A DNA stretch of 64,000 nucleotides from Vibrio sp. SNU_ST1 (GTDB lineage: Bacteria; Pseudomonadota; Gammaproteobacteria; Enterobacterales; Vibrionaceae), in contig NZ_CP130749.1 in NCBI RefSeq assembly GCF_030563405.1, positions 930,001-994,000 of the forward strand, written 5' to 3'. The notes below the pieces were generated by a model, which saw only the letters and a list, made by a program, of their open reading frames with translations, did not search any database and was not told where the DNA came from. Positions 26,748 to 35,875 of this stretch are shown here, in pieces. Position 1 is the first letter of the stretch, and each line of letters begins with the position of its first letter. Position numbers and translations under genes: made by a program.

Positions 26748-28579
26748 AACGATTTACCTCCATGTTGGCCTTTCGTAGTTGTGGTGTGAGTTGTTGTGCT
26801 GTGAGTAGACATATTTTGCGAACCAGACAGTTCAGCTTCACTTGGTAATACTGGGAACACCCATTCGTCCTGATGAATTTCATCAAGCAGTGGCGCGCCT
26901 TGGAAAAACGTCACTCGTACCCAACGGTCTGAGCGAGGATCAAATTTAGTCGCACCAAACATTGCTAGCTTGCAACGCAATAAGTGCATTGGTGGAGAAT
27001 CTTGGTGCAGCACATTCATTTGAATGTCGCCCATCGCCTTGTTACCTAGCGTCCACACACGGCGTGCAATCGCACGATGCTGTGGCTGCTTAACAAGGAA
27101 CTCAGCCAATGAAAGCTCTGGCGCAAACTGCAATAAAGCATGATACAAACGGTAAGCTTGACGGCCGATATCTAACGGCAACTCACGCTCTTCACCTAGT
27201 TCTTCGCCTCGAACACCGAGCCTTGGCTCTTCTTTATCTTGAGAGCGATACCAGAACCAGTAATTATTCTCTGCTTTCGTAAAGTCGGTCGTAATTGCCC
27301 AACGATACTTTTCTTCTAGTACAACCAAAAGATCTTGAATTTTTTTACCGCTAGGAAGCGACAGCGTTTCGCTACAATTCATTTGCTCTTGATGGGCGTC
27401 TACTAATTCTGGGTACAATTCCATCAAGCAAGAGATAAGGATTTCTTGGGCTTCCATACTCATGTGCTTAGATTGTTCAACTAACTGCGCCCATGTCTCA
27501 CAATGGTTTACAGAAGCTTCTAATGATTGTTCTGCGTATTTCAACTCATCAACAGCAGCTTTGTTCAACTCTTGCTGGTTTTCATTGATGGTTACAACTT
27601 GTTCTAAATGACAAATCGCTTTTTTAACTAGTGTACGTAATGGCTCGATCAACGCCGCATCAGTAGGATTAGCCAACACGTCAGCCAATGCATGCTCACG
27701 GGTTGTCATCCATTGATCGACAATACTTGGGTGGTTAATAAGGTATGGCGCCATGCCTAGACCTGTCGCATTACCAACACCAAGGTAACGTTGTAATCCT
27801 CTGTGCAAGGTGATCGCTTGTTCACCGCCCTGTTGCTCAGCTAGGTAATGAACCCAATCTAGACTGAACTCACGTAGCATATAAACGGCACACATTTGCG
27901 CACTAAACGATTGATTAAAATCTTCATTTTTCTCTAAGATTTTAAAGTCAGCAATGCCAAATTTGCCATTACCGTATACCGCTGTCGTTCGCAAGATGTA
28001 ACCCACTTCAGCCAGCTCTTTTGGCGTTGGTTGAACACCTTTAGCCAAGTGACTAACGATATGCTCAAACACACGCACGCTTTTGTTGGCACGCGCTAAA
28101 ACAAGCACATTGTTAGGGTTACGGCCTGCTTCTTGAAGCGGTACATTCGCACGAAGTCTCTCAAGTAGGGTGACATCCACATCACCAAGAACAAGCGCAA
28201 ACGTTACGTCCCACTTTTCAGCAATTACACGGTCATTTCGTTCGTCGTCTGCAATTTCATCGCAAAAAACAACCAAATGATAAACATGGTTTGGCGTCGC
28301 TAGCTTATAGATAACGTGACCAAAACCTTGAGGGTCTAGTTGCCACTCATGTTTCGTCACTTTCCATTCTTGCTGCGCCATTTTACGAATCAGAGTTCTT
28401 ACAAAGCTGATGCGTGTTTGGTGCATCGCACCTAGCCTTTCCGGTGCCATGACGACTGTTGCGTCACGTAATGCTGATTCAGTGTAGGTAGAACGATGTG
28501 CATCCATTTTGCTCACCACCTTATAGTTATAGGATTTTGCTAGCCATTCAGAACCGATCGTTGCCATCATTTGAAGCAT
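26744..28579 (-). CDS. Large uncharacterised cytoplasmic protein of the catabolic cluster
   Basis: A 611-residue protein that I do not recognise. It has no signal peptide or membrane helix, and no Walker, Rossmann or metal motif stands out. An alternative start at 28507 (MDAHRSTYTESALRD) has AAGGTGG upstream and may be the true one. The Ser/Thr/His-rich C-terminus ('STHSTTTHTTTT') is low complexity. It sits 261 bp downstream of the BCCT gene on the same strand and overlaps the next gene by 4 bp. A role in catabolism of the BCCT substrate is inferred only from position. Confidence 0.75.
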   Translation of the reverse strand: MLQMMATIGSEWLAKSYNYKVVSKMDAHRSTYTESALRDATVVMAPERLGAMHQTRISFVRTLIRKMAQQEWKVTKHEWQLDPQGFGHVIYKLATPNHVYHLVVFCDEIADDERNDRVIAEKWDVTFALVLGDVDVTLLERLRANVPLQEAGRNPNNVLVLARANKSVRVFEHIVSHLAKGVQPTPKELAEVGYILRTTAVYGNGKFGIADFKILEKNEDFNQSFSAQMCAVYMLREFSLDWVHYLAEQQGGEQAITLHRGLQRYLGVGNATGLGMAPYLINHPSIVDQWMTTREHALADVLANPTDAALIEPLRTLVKKAICHLEQVVTINENQQELNKAAVDELKYAEQSLEASVNHCETWAQLVEQSKHMSMEAQEILISCLMELYPELVDAHQEQMNCSETLSLPSGKKIQDLLVVLEEKYRWAITTDFTKAENNYWFWYRSQDKEEPRLGVRGEELGEERELPLDIGRQAYRLYHALLQFAPELSLAEFLVKQPQHRAIARRVWTLGNKAMGDIQMNVLHQDSPPMHLLRCKLAMFGATKFDPRSDRWVRVTFFQGAPLLDEIHQDEWVFPVLPSEAELSGSQNMSTHSTTTHTTTTKGQHGGKSL

Positions 28580-28728
28580 TCGTTGTTACAATGTGCTGGT
28601 TAGCTTTCACGTTATTGGAGCAAGCGAACTCACCCCTTATTATTTGTCCTGACTAGATCGATTGACCTAAATACGTGCCGCCCGGTGTATCTTCACCAGT
28701 ACGGGTTTGCTGTTCCTTTCGGAATCTT

Positions 28729-28756
28729 GTATCAGCCTTCTTTCAAAGGCTGATAC
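28729..28756 (-). terminator. Intercistronic hairpin after the BCCT gene
   Basis: The arms GTATCAGCCTT / AAGGCTGATAC form an 11-bp stem with a short loop. There is no T-run on the minus strand, so it may stabilise the mRNA 3' end or attenuate transcription rather than terminate it fully. Confidence 0.5.
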
Positions 28757-28840
28757 CTTGTTTCTCTTTCATTTTTAGAAAGCGTTTTCTCTACAGGCTC
28801 TTTTCTTTACAGACCCTGCTCTTTTATAAACTCGGCTCTT

Positions 28841-30436
28841 CTACAAACCCTGCTCTTTTGCCATCTTGATTGCGATTTGAGGCGCATTCCAAAGCGACGG
28901 CAGTAAGATTATGGACACCGGTACCGCTGTGATTACAATGAAGGATTGCAGCGCAGAGATTCCGCCTGACCCTAGAGAAATCAGAATCAATGCAGTTACC
29001 CCCATCATCACACCCCAGAAAGTACGAATAATTGCGTTAGGCTCTGTCTCACCACTGACTACCACACTGATGGTGTAAGTCATCGAGTCACCGGTCGTTA
29101 CGATGAAGATCGTGGTTAAGATCAAGAACAGAATAGAGATAAGCATAGGCATTGGTAGCTGCTGAGTTACTGCCAGTAGCGCACCTGGTAAGTTAAAGCC
29201 TTCAAACGCTTTACTTACGCTGCCTGGGTCTGCGATTTCGAACGCAAGGCCAGAGCCGCCAACAATTGTGAACCAAAAGCATGTGACGAACGGTGCAATA
29301 AGACTGATGGTTGATACCAACTGGCGAATACTACGACCACGCGAAATACGAGCGATGAAGATTGCCATCATTGGGCCGTAACCTAAGAACCAACCCCAGA
29401 AGAATACTGTCCACCAGCTCAACCAACCTTCGTCACCACGGTATGTTGCCATTGGGATGAAGTTATCAATCATGCTGCCTACACCTTGGATGTAGCCATT
29501 GAAGATGAAGTTCGTTGGACCGAAGATAAGGATATAAATCATCAATGCCATTGCCAAAATTACGTTGTAACGGCTTAGCATTTGCATTCCGCGGTTAAGA
29601 CCACTTAATGCAGACAGTGTGTAAAGAACGATAGCGAACAAGATGATAATCAACTGAGTTGTGAAGCCATCTGGAATACCAAATAGTTCATTCAGAGCGT
29701 AGCTGACTTGCAAGCCTAAGAAGCCGATCGGACCGATGGTGCCCGCTGCTACTGCAACAATACAACATGCATCAATCAGTGCGCCAGTATGGCCTTTCAG
29801 TGCTCTTTCGCCCAAAACTGGGTAAAGCAAAATACGAGGTTTAAGCGGCAAGCCTTTGTCGTAGTGAAGGTGCATAACCACAATAGACGTTAAGCTACCT
29901 ACGATTGCCCATGCAAGGAAACCCCAGTGCATGAAAGATTGTGATAAAGCATTCACCGCGCCTTGCTGCGCATTTTCTTGCGCGCCATACAAGGGTGGTG
30001 GGCTAACATAGTGAGCGATAGGCTCTGCTGCGGCCCAAAATACACCGCCGCCTGCAAGTAGCGTACAGAAAATGATTGCCATCCAACGGAAGCCATCCAT
30101 TTCAGGTTTCGCAATGCCGCCTAGGATAACCTTGCCTGTTCGCCCTGCCGCCAGGCCAAGACCAATAAGAAAAGTCAGAAGAAGAAGCATTTGCCAATAA
30201 GGACCGAATACTTTTACAGACCACGCAAAGCCTGTATTTACTAGGCTTGATAACAGCTCGCCATCAAATAGAGCAAGTGCCACGAACAGAGCGATAAAAC
30301 CGCCGCTGTACCAAAGTGCTGGATTAGATAATCCCAATTTGTCTGAGGTAGATTCAGACTGGTTTGTTTTGCTTGTTGTGTTTGTTTGACCCGCATTTAC
30401 GTTTGAAGATTTCACGCTATTGGTTAAATCAGACAT
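28841..30436 (-). CDS. BCCT family transporter with atypical substrate-site motif
   Basis: A 531-residue protein with a hydrophilic N-terminus of about 40 residues and about 12 membrane helices. The BCCT core is clear ('WTVFFWGWFLGYGPMMAIFI', 'ARISRGRSIRQLV'). In betaine/choline/carnitine carriers the core helix usually reads W..W.S..P; here it reads F-L-G-Y-G-P, and several of the aromatic-box residues are replaced. The substrate may therefore not be a simple trimethylammonium compound. CTGGAG precedes the ATG. The gene lies within a probable catabolic operon. Confidence 0.88.
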   Translation of the reverse strand: MSDLTNSVKSSNVNAGQTNTTSKTNQSESTSDKLGLSNPALWYSGGFIALFVALALFDGELLSSLVNTGFAWSVKVFGPYWQMLLLLTFLIGLGLAAGRTGKVILGGIAKPEMDGFRWMAIIFCTLLAGGGVFWAAAEPIAHYVSPPPLYGAQENAQQGAVNALSQSFMHWGFLAWAIVGSLTSIVVMHLHYDKGLPLKPRILLYPVLGERALKGHTGALIDACCIVAVAAGTIGPIGFLGLQVSYALNELFGIPDGFTTQLIIILFAIVLYTLSALSGLNRGMQMLSRYNVILAMALMIYILIFGPTNFIFNGYIQGVGSMIDNFIPMATYRGDEGWLSWWTVFFWGWFLGYGPMMAIFIARISRGRSIRQLVSTISLIAPFVTCFWFTIVGGSGLAFEIADPGSVSKAFEGFNLPGALLAVTQQLPMPMLISILFLILTTIFIVTTGDSMTYTISVVVSGETEPNAIIRTFWGVMMGVTALILISLGSGGISALQSFIVITAVPVSIILLPSLWNAPQIAIKMAKEQGL

Positions 30437-30667
30437 ACTCTGACTCCAGAGGTTTCTTTGCAGCTGTCACTTTAATGATGACTACAAGAGGTGTATTTAA
30501 CACCTGCCCTATTGTTTTTTGTGTTGGGCAGGCTAATCCATGTTTGGGTTACCGCGTTGCGAAATAGACCGTTGTTCCTTTTGAATAGTGAAATTGGTTA
30601 AAACAGCACGTCTAAATGAACGTTTATTAGAAGGCTGCTAATTCGATGATTGCTAATGAAAAAACAC

Positions 30668-31663
30668 TTAACCCTCGTTTTGAGGCTCTAGGCCATCTTT
30701 CAAGAAGTTAAACCAGTTTTCTCCCAAGACTTGCCCTGCTTCAGACTCACTGAAGCCATGACGCATCAATCCGTTATAAATATTTTCCATACCCGCACTA
30801 CCACAGAACCAAGGCAACGCATCTGGCCAACCTGAGTTGTTTGCAGAGCCTTCACCGTAGTCCATTGCTTTAGACCAACGACCATTTCTCATCCATTCAA
30901 GAACGGCTTGTGGTTGGTTTAAGCATAGGTCACTACCAATACCTAGGTGTTCTACGCCAACCATGTCAGCGGTAGTCGCAACCATTTGGCAGAAGTCTTC
31001 CAACGTACATTGGCTGCCATTTGGTAGGTGGAATGGGTATAAGCTGAATCCGATTAGGCCGCCGCGTGCGGTTAGGGCTTTAATCACATCGTTTGATTTG
31101 TTTCGTAGTGCATCATGAGCAAACGTTGGGTTCGCGTGGCTGATACAAATAGGACGAGAAGAAAGATCAATCGCTTCAAGTGTTGAGCGCTCTGCACTGT
31201 GAGACATATCGATGATCATGCCCACTCGGTTCATCTCTTCGATCGCTTGCTTACCAAAGCGAGTAATACCGGTGTCGTTCTTCTCGTAGCAACCCGTCGC
31301 CAATAAGCTCTGGTTGTTGTACGTCAGTTGCATGATCAGAAGACCTTGCTTACGCATCACTTCGATAAGACCAATCTCATCGTCGATTGGAGAACAGTTT
31401 TGAGCACCTAGAAAAATGCCGACTTTGCCGGTCGCTTTTGCAGTTTCAACATCAGCCATTGAATGGATTGGCATGATAATGTCTGCATTTTGCTCGAATC
31501 TTAAATTCCACTCTGCAAAGCGAGATAAGGTTTCACGAGCTGTCTCGTGGTAAACCGCGGTAGCGTGAACTGCTGTAATGCCGCTCGCCTTTAGTGTTTG
31601 GAAATATTCTCTGTTCCAATTGCAGTATTGCAATCCATCTATAACAATCCGTTGCTGGTACAT
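30668..31663 (-). CDS. M19 (renal dipeptidase)-like protein lacking canonical metal ligands
   Basis: About 331 residues. The ATG at 31663 is preferred: AGGAG lies five bases upstream, and a GTG at 31669 would overlap it. The M19 fold is shown by 'DMSHSAE', 'ICISHANP' and 'GIGSDLC'. The N-terminal metal motif normally 'DGHxD' reads 'IDGLQYCNWNREYF', and the bridging Glu region reads 'FLGAQN', so a classical di-zinc dipeptidase site is absent. From memory, the same opening is found in M19-like proteins encoded with glycine betaine/dimethylglycine catabolic genes in Pseudomonas. Its reaction is unknown. Confidence 0.8.
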   Translation of the reverse strand: MYQQRIVIDGLQYCNWNREYFQTLKASGITAVHATAVYHETARETLSRFAEWNLRFEQNADIIMPIHSMADVETAKATGKVGIFLGAQNCSPIDDEIGLIEVMRKQGLLIMQLTYNNQSLLATGCYEKNDTGITRFGKQAIEEMNRVGMIIDMSHSAERSTLEAIDLSSRPICISHANPTFAHDALRNKSNDVIKALTARGGLIGFSLYPFHLPNGSQCTLEDFCQMVATTADMVGVEHLGIGSDLCLNQPQAVLEWMRNGRWSKAMDYGEGSANNSGWPDALPWFCGSAGMENIYNGLMRHGFSESEAGQVLGENWFNFLKDGLEPQNEG

Positions 31664-31783
31664 AACCACTCCTATTGAAAGCTCAGTGTTCTAGCTCGGT
31701 TTTGAAAACACGCTCAAATAACATGTTTTCAAAAATGGGTTAAATCACGTCTCTAATTTCATTTGTTGCGTTGGGTTTGGATG

Positions 31784-31810
31784 TTGGCCTGACTCTGTGA
31801 ATCAGGCCAA
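31784..31810 (-). terminator. Intercistronic hairpin after the aldehyde dehydrogenase gene
   Basis: The arms TTGGCCTGA / TCAGGCCAA are a perfect 9-bp stem with a 9-base loop and no T-tract on the minus strand. It lies between the dehydrogenase and M19-like genes and may set their relative mRNA levels. Confidence 0.5.
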
Positions 31811-31891
31811 TTCGATAGTTGGATAGCTAGGGGCTTAATGTCTCCAGCCATCCCGTTCTAATTAATAGAGAGCTAATTAATAAAAAGCCGA

Positions 31892-33355
31892 TTAGTAAGG
31901 ACGCTGGTAAGCGGTCTTCACAACTGTGTAGAACTCTTTCGCGTATTGACCTTGCTCACGAGGACCGAAACTAGACTCTTTACGGCCACCGAACGGTACG
32001 TGGTAATCTGTGCCTGCTGTTGGTAGGTTCACCATCACACAACCTGTTTGCGCTTGTTGCTTGAACATTGCGCTAGTACGTAGGCTTTGAGTAATGATGC
32101 CGCCCGTTAGACCAAAGCGAGTATCGTTGGTTGTCGCGATAGCCTCTTCTAAGTCAGCTACACGAATCACACTTGCCATTGGTGCAAACACTTCTTCTTG
32201 GTTCACTTCCCAATCGTTCTTAGTGTTTAAGAACAGCGTTGGAGACATGTAGAAACCTTCGTGTTTCATGCTTAGGCGTTCGCCACCAAATGCTAGCTCA
32301 CCGCCGCTTTGACGTGCTTTCTCAACCCAACCCAGGTTTGCTTCAAGTTGGTTGCCGTCAACAACAGGCCCCATGAACACGCCGTCTTCTAGTGCGTGAC
32401 CGACTTTCAGCTCGCTCATACGTTTGATCAGTGCTTCAACGTATTGGTCGTGAATGCCATCCATAACCACAAGACGAGAAGATGCTGTACATTTTTGACC
32501 TGCGCCAGAGAACGAACCTGCGATAGTTGCATCAACGGCTGTTTGGATATCAGCATCATCAGCAACCACAAGTGCGTTCTTACTGCCCATCTCTAATTGG
32601 CAACGAACGAAGTTTGGCGCTGTAGCAGCGGCAACCTTACGACCCGTGTCAACAGAACCAGTAAAGCTCACACCGTTCACTTCTTTAGAGTTGATCAGTG
32701 CATCACCTACTTTAGAACCGCTACCTAGAACAAGGTTGAACGTGCCAGCTGGCATGCCTTGGCGGTGGATAATCTCAGTTAGCGCAACTGCACTTGCTGG
32801 TGTTAGGTTTGCAGGTTTCCAGATAACGCTGTTACCGAAAGCCAATGCTGGAGCGATTTTCCAAGCTGCTGTTGCTGTCGGGAAATTCCAAGGAGAGATG
32901 ATGCCGATAACACCCACCGCTTCACGAGTCACTTCTACAGAAACACCAGGGCGTACTGATTCTGCGTTGTCGCCAATTTGACGAAGCACTTCAGCCGCAA
33001 AGTACTGGAAGAACTGACCTGCACGGTAGATTTCACCACGACCTTCAGCAAAAGGTTTACCTTCTTCACGAGAAAGCAACGTACCGAGTTCATCACAACG
33101 TGCAATCAGCTCATCACCTATCGCTTGAAGTACTGCTTGCTTACGTTCAATCGGCGTTTTTTCCCACTCTGGTTGAGCGTGCTTCGCCGCTGAAATCGCC
33201 TGTTGAACTTGGTCAGCACTTGCTTGTGCGAAGTTACCGATGTTTTCAGAAATATCTGATGGGTTAATGTTCGCAACGGTGCTTACACCCGCTTGCCATT
33301 CGCCGCCAATGTAAAGTGCGTTTTCTGCTTGAACATTCTGTAATTGAGTCATCAT
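31892..33355 (-). CDS. NAD(P)-dependent aldehyde dehydrogenase (2-oxoglutarate-semialdehyde-like)
   Basis: A 487-residue ALDH with 'SPWNFPTATAAWKIAPALAFG', the nucleotide motif 'FTGSVDTGR', catalytic Glu in 'LEMGSKNALVV' and catalytic Cys in 'GAGQKCTASSR'. The 'GQKCTA.SR' and C-terminal 'SSFGPREQG' features are shared with alpha-ketoglutarate-semialdehyde/2,5-dioxovalerate dehydrogenases, so an acidic semialdehyde substrate is plausible. AAGGA precedes the start. It should oxidise an aldehyde produced during breakdown of the compound imported by the BCCT carrier. Confidence 0.9.
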   Translation of the reverse strand: MMTQLQNVQAENALYIGGEWQAGVSTVANINPSDISENIGNFAQASADQVQQAISAAKHAQPEWEKTPIERKQAVLQAIGDELIARCDELGTLLSREEGKPFAEGRGEIYRAGQFFQYFAAEVLRQIGDNAESVRPGVSVEVTREAVGVIGIISPWNFPTATAAWKIAPALAFGNSVIWKPANLTPASAVALTEIIHRQGMPAGTFNLVLGSGSKVGDALINSKEVNGVSFTGSVDTGRKVAAATAPNFVRCQLEMGSKNALVVADDADIQTAVDATIAGSFSGAGQKCTASSRLVVMDGIHDQYVEALIKRMSELKVGHALEDGVFMGPVVDGNQLEANLGWVEKARQSGGELAFGGERLSMKHEGFYMSPTLFLNTKNDWEVNQEEVFAPMASVIRVADLEEAIATTNDTRFGLTGGIITQSLRTSAMFKQQAQTGCVMVNLPTAGTDYHVPFGGRKESSFGPREQGQYAKEFYTVVKTAYQRPY

Positions 33356-33552
33356 TCTGTCCTTGTAACGGTTAGGTTGCGGTTGAGTCTGGCAACCATC
33401 TGGTTAAATTAATAAACTGTTAATATTCAGGTAATTAATTGCTGAAATAAGATGTATATTTTGTTTCCAAAGTGAACCAAATCGCTTGTATCAATAAACC
33501 ACTTCAAATTAAAAGAGTTTTGATCCGCAAATAGCTTTAGTTCACAGTCTGA

Positions 33553-33951
33553 TTATTCAGGTTGAGACGCCGATGCATAAACTACGAACTCGACCAGCAT
33601 CTCTTCTCTTGCTAACCCTGCAACGACGACGGCAGCACGGTTTGGATAAGGTGCATTGAAGTATTCTCCGTATACGCTGTTTACCGTTTTTAGATATTCA
33701 CGGTCTGTCACGTAAATCAGAACTTGCAGCACTGAATCCATAGATTCGCCTGCACACTCCAATGTATGAACAAGGTTGTTAAAAGTCTGACGCGTTTGCG
33801 CTTCAATACCGCCCTCTACTACTGCGCCAGTTTCATCAATTGGAATCTGCGCTGTGTATAGAGTGCCGTTATTAACGATTGCCCACTCTAGTGGTGCTTT
33901 TGAAGCGAAAAGCTCGGTTTTTACTGGGTGCTTTTTAGTTTGTGCGTTCAC
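33553..33951 (-). CDS. RidA/YjgF family protein
   Basis: About 132 residues with the RidA core 'AQIPIDETG', 'FNNL...LE.AG.S.DSVL...IYVTD' and the conserved Arg in 'PNRAAVVVAGLAREEMLVEF'. RidA enzymes hydrolyse reactive imines/enamines released by amino-acid or amine-oxidising enzymes. A GTG at 33951 is preferred (GGA seven bases upstream); a TTG at 33963 is also open. It is the first gene of the minus-strand cluster, divergent from lysR. Confidence 0.87.
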   Translation of the reverse strand: MNAQTKKHPVKTELFASKAPLEWAIVNNGTLYTAQIPIDETGAVVEGGIEAQTRQTFNNLVHTLECAGESMDSVLQVLIYVTDREYLKTVNSVYGEYFNAPYPNRAAVVVAGLAREEMLVEFVVYASASQPE

Positions 33952-34061
33952 GATTTTATCCAACTTTGTAACAACTATGTTTCAAGATGGTTAAATACTG
34001 CACCTTGACGACTGATAAATCTAACGGTAAATTTTGTGCATTTGATAAATAAAACCTATCA

Positions 34062-34088
34062 CCTTGCTAAAAGTAAGGTATAGCAAGG
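34062..34088. promoter_or_regulatory. Inverted repeat in the lysR/ridA divergent promoter
   Basis: CCTTGCTA and TAGCAAGG are perfect 8-bp arms around an 11-base spacer, 20 bp before the LysR start. The position suits an autoregulatory site for the LysR protein, but a hairpin in the leader is an alternative. Confidence 0.45.
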
Positions 34089-34108
34089 GCTAGAGAAGGA
34101 TCTGTGCC

Positions 34109-34990
34109 ATGAGTATTAAGCTACAACAGTTAAAACATTTTGTTTTAGTGGTCGAAGAAGGCGGATTTCGAGCGGCATCTCACCGAGCAAATCGCTCGCA
34201 AGCGGCACTTTCTACGTCGATAAAAGAGCTAGAAAAAATACTTGGTCAACCACTGTTTGAAACAGGCAACAAATCAACCCTGACACCTTTCGGGGAAATA
34301 TGTCTGCCAAAAATCATTCAGTTTCTTAATGTTTACAAAGCATTAGACAATGATCTACGCGCAGCCGCGGCAGGACAACAAGGAAGAGTTCGAATAGCGA
34401 GCGTGCCATCAGTAGCGGCAAAATTAATCCCTAGTGTTTTAGGGGCTTTTTGTGAGCAGTACCCGAATGTAGAAGTCAGCTTGATTGATGATAATGCGGC
34501 AGGTGTGGAAGCAAGATTACTCTCAGGAGAAGTGGATGTTGCCCTCGGAAATAGCTCCCATTTAGAAGAAGAGAGCATCGACTTCACACCTTTACTCTCA
34601 GATCCTATCGGTGTAGTGTGCCTCAAAGACAACCCTATCGCCTCTCAAAAAGAGGGAATCGAGTGGCAAACTTTGTTAAAACAACCCTTCATTCGCAACG
34701 GTACTTGTACCCTACTTGACCCAACACCCGCACGAATGCTCAGTGAACAAGCTTTGTATTCAGTAGAGAACATTACTTCCCTGTTTTCGGTGCTAGAGCT
34801 CGGGATAGGCGTGACCACGCTACCTAAACTGGCTTTCCCAACCAATGAAACCCGCTTGGTATGGATTCCATTGATTGACCCGCCTTTACAGCGTCAAATC
34901 GGTATTTTCAGATTGTCTGATCGTACGATCTCGCCACAAGCGCAGGCTTTTCATGACTTATGTATTCAATATCTGAGTTATGAAGACTAA
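34109..34990 (+). CDS. LysR family transcriptional regulator
   Basis: A 293-residue LTTR. The N-terminal winged helix-turn-helix reads 'LKHFVLVVEEGGFRAASHRANRSQAALSTSIKELE', given by its key A..R...S.AALS..I..LE pattern, and a LysR substrate-binding domain follows from about residue 90. AAGGA precedes the ATG. It is divergent from the RidA-ALDH-M19-BCCT cluster and is the obvious candidate regulator. The effector is unknown. Confidence 0.9.
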   Translation: MSIKLQQLKHFVLVVEEGGFRAASHRANRSQAALSTSIKELEKILGQPLFETGNKSTLTPFGEICLPKIIQFLNVYKALDNDLRAAAAGQQGRVRIASVPSVAAKLIPSVLGAFCEQYPNVEVSLIDDNAAGVEARLLSGEVDVALGNSSHLEEESIDFTPLLSDPIGVVCLKDNPIASQKEGIEWQTLLKQPFIRNGTCTLLDPTPARMLSEQALYSVENITSLFSVLELGIGVTTLPKLAFPTNETRLVWIPLIDPPLQRQIGIFRLSDRTISPQAQAFHDLCIQYLSYED

Positions 34991-35088
34991 GGAGCTAACA
35001 CCGCCAGCCTGAAGAACCCCACTCTGTAAAATGTAAAATTATTTTCTTGTACCAGATTGGTTTAGGTTTAATTTGGCGATACAAAAAA

Positions 35089-35108
35089 GGCTCACTAATT
35101 AGTGAGCC
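35089..35108. terminator. Bidirectional terminator
   Basis: A perfect palindrome, GGCTCACTAATTAGTGAGCC, is followed by T6 on the minus strand. It terminates the S4-protein gene and probably also the convergent lysR. Confidence 0.85.
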
Positions 35109-35210
35109 ATTTGATATCTGCTTAACGCAAAACCGAGGTCTAACGTTGCTTGATGTTCAAACAAATAGTTTTAAAAGATTCGTTTTAGAGCAGCAGTTTA
35201 GAACTATAAC

Positions 35211-35759
35211 TTAGAAGAACTCAATCGAATTACGGCCGCTTTTGTCGTCACGTGTTGGCTCAGGCGTATCCGCTTTCTTTTTCGGTTTGTTTTCTTTCTT
35301 CTTCTCTTTTTTCTCTTTCTTTGGTTCAGCCGTTGCGCTTAGCATTTCTGCTTTGCTTTTCTTAGATTCTTTCTTCTTAGAATCCTTTTTAGACTGACCT
35401 TTCTTCGCCTTGTTATCTTTTTTAGGCGCGTCTTTCTTTTTCGGCTTGTCTGATTCTTCTTGTACTGGCTGATCACACACCACTACATAGTATTCTTGGT
35501 TGAATTCAAAGAAGTCTCCATCGTACATTTTACGACGTTTACGAGTTTCCAATTCACCATTAACCGCAACATAACCTTCAGAAATGATGTGCTTAGCTTC
35601 ACCGCCACCACTCACTAGGTTAGCAATTTTAAACACTTTGTAGAGTTCGATTGGTTGAGACGATACATCAATACCAATTGCTTCGATCTCAATCTCTTCG
35701 CCTTCTTCGCCAAGCTCTTGGCCTTCGTAGTCAGCGTCTTCGTAATGTTCTTGGTCCAT
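35211..35759 (-). CDS. S4-domain RNA-binding protein with acidic head and Lys-rich tail
   Basis: A 182-residue protein. An acidic N-terminus (about residues 1-30) precedes a YbcJ-like S4 domain at about 35-95 ('IELYKVFKIANLVSGGGEAKHIISEGYVAVNGE..TRKRRK', quoted by its G.AK..I..G.V.VNG pattern). From about residue 100 to the end is a low-complexity KKxxKK tail of some 80 residues. The short YbcJ family protein lacks this tail, so it is an elaborated form. AGAGG precedes the ATG. Likely a nucleic-acid-binding protein; the target is unknown. Confidence 0.82.
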   Translation of the reverse strand: MDQEHYEDADYEGQELGEEGEEIEIEAIGIDVSSQPIELYKVFKIANLVSGGGEAKHIISEGYVAVNGELETRKRRKMYDGDFFEFNQEYYVVVCDQPVQEESDKPKKKDAPKKDNKAKKGQSKKDSKKKESKKSKAEMLSATAEPKKEKKEKKKENKPKKKADTPEPTRDDKSGRNSIEFF

Positions 35760-35875
35760 GGTGACCTCTACCTAAATATGTACTTCTGAAATATTGGGCG
35801 CAGTGTAATCTTAAAACAACCAAATGACCATGTTGAATTCACCGAGCACTCTTTTGTTCTTGTTACGCACCCACT

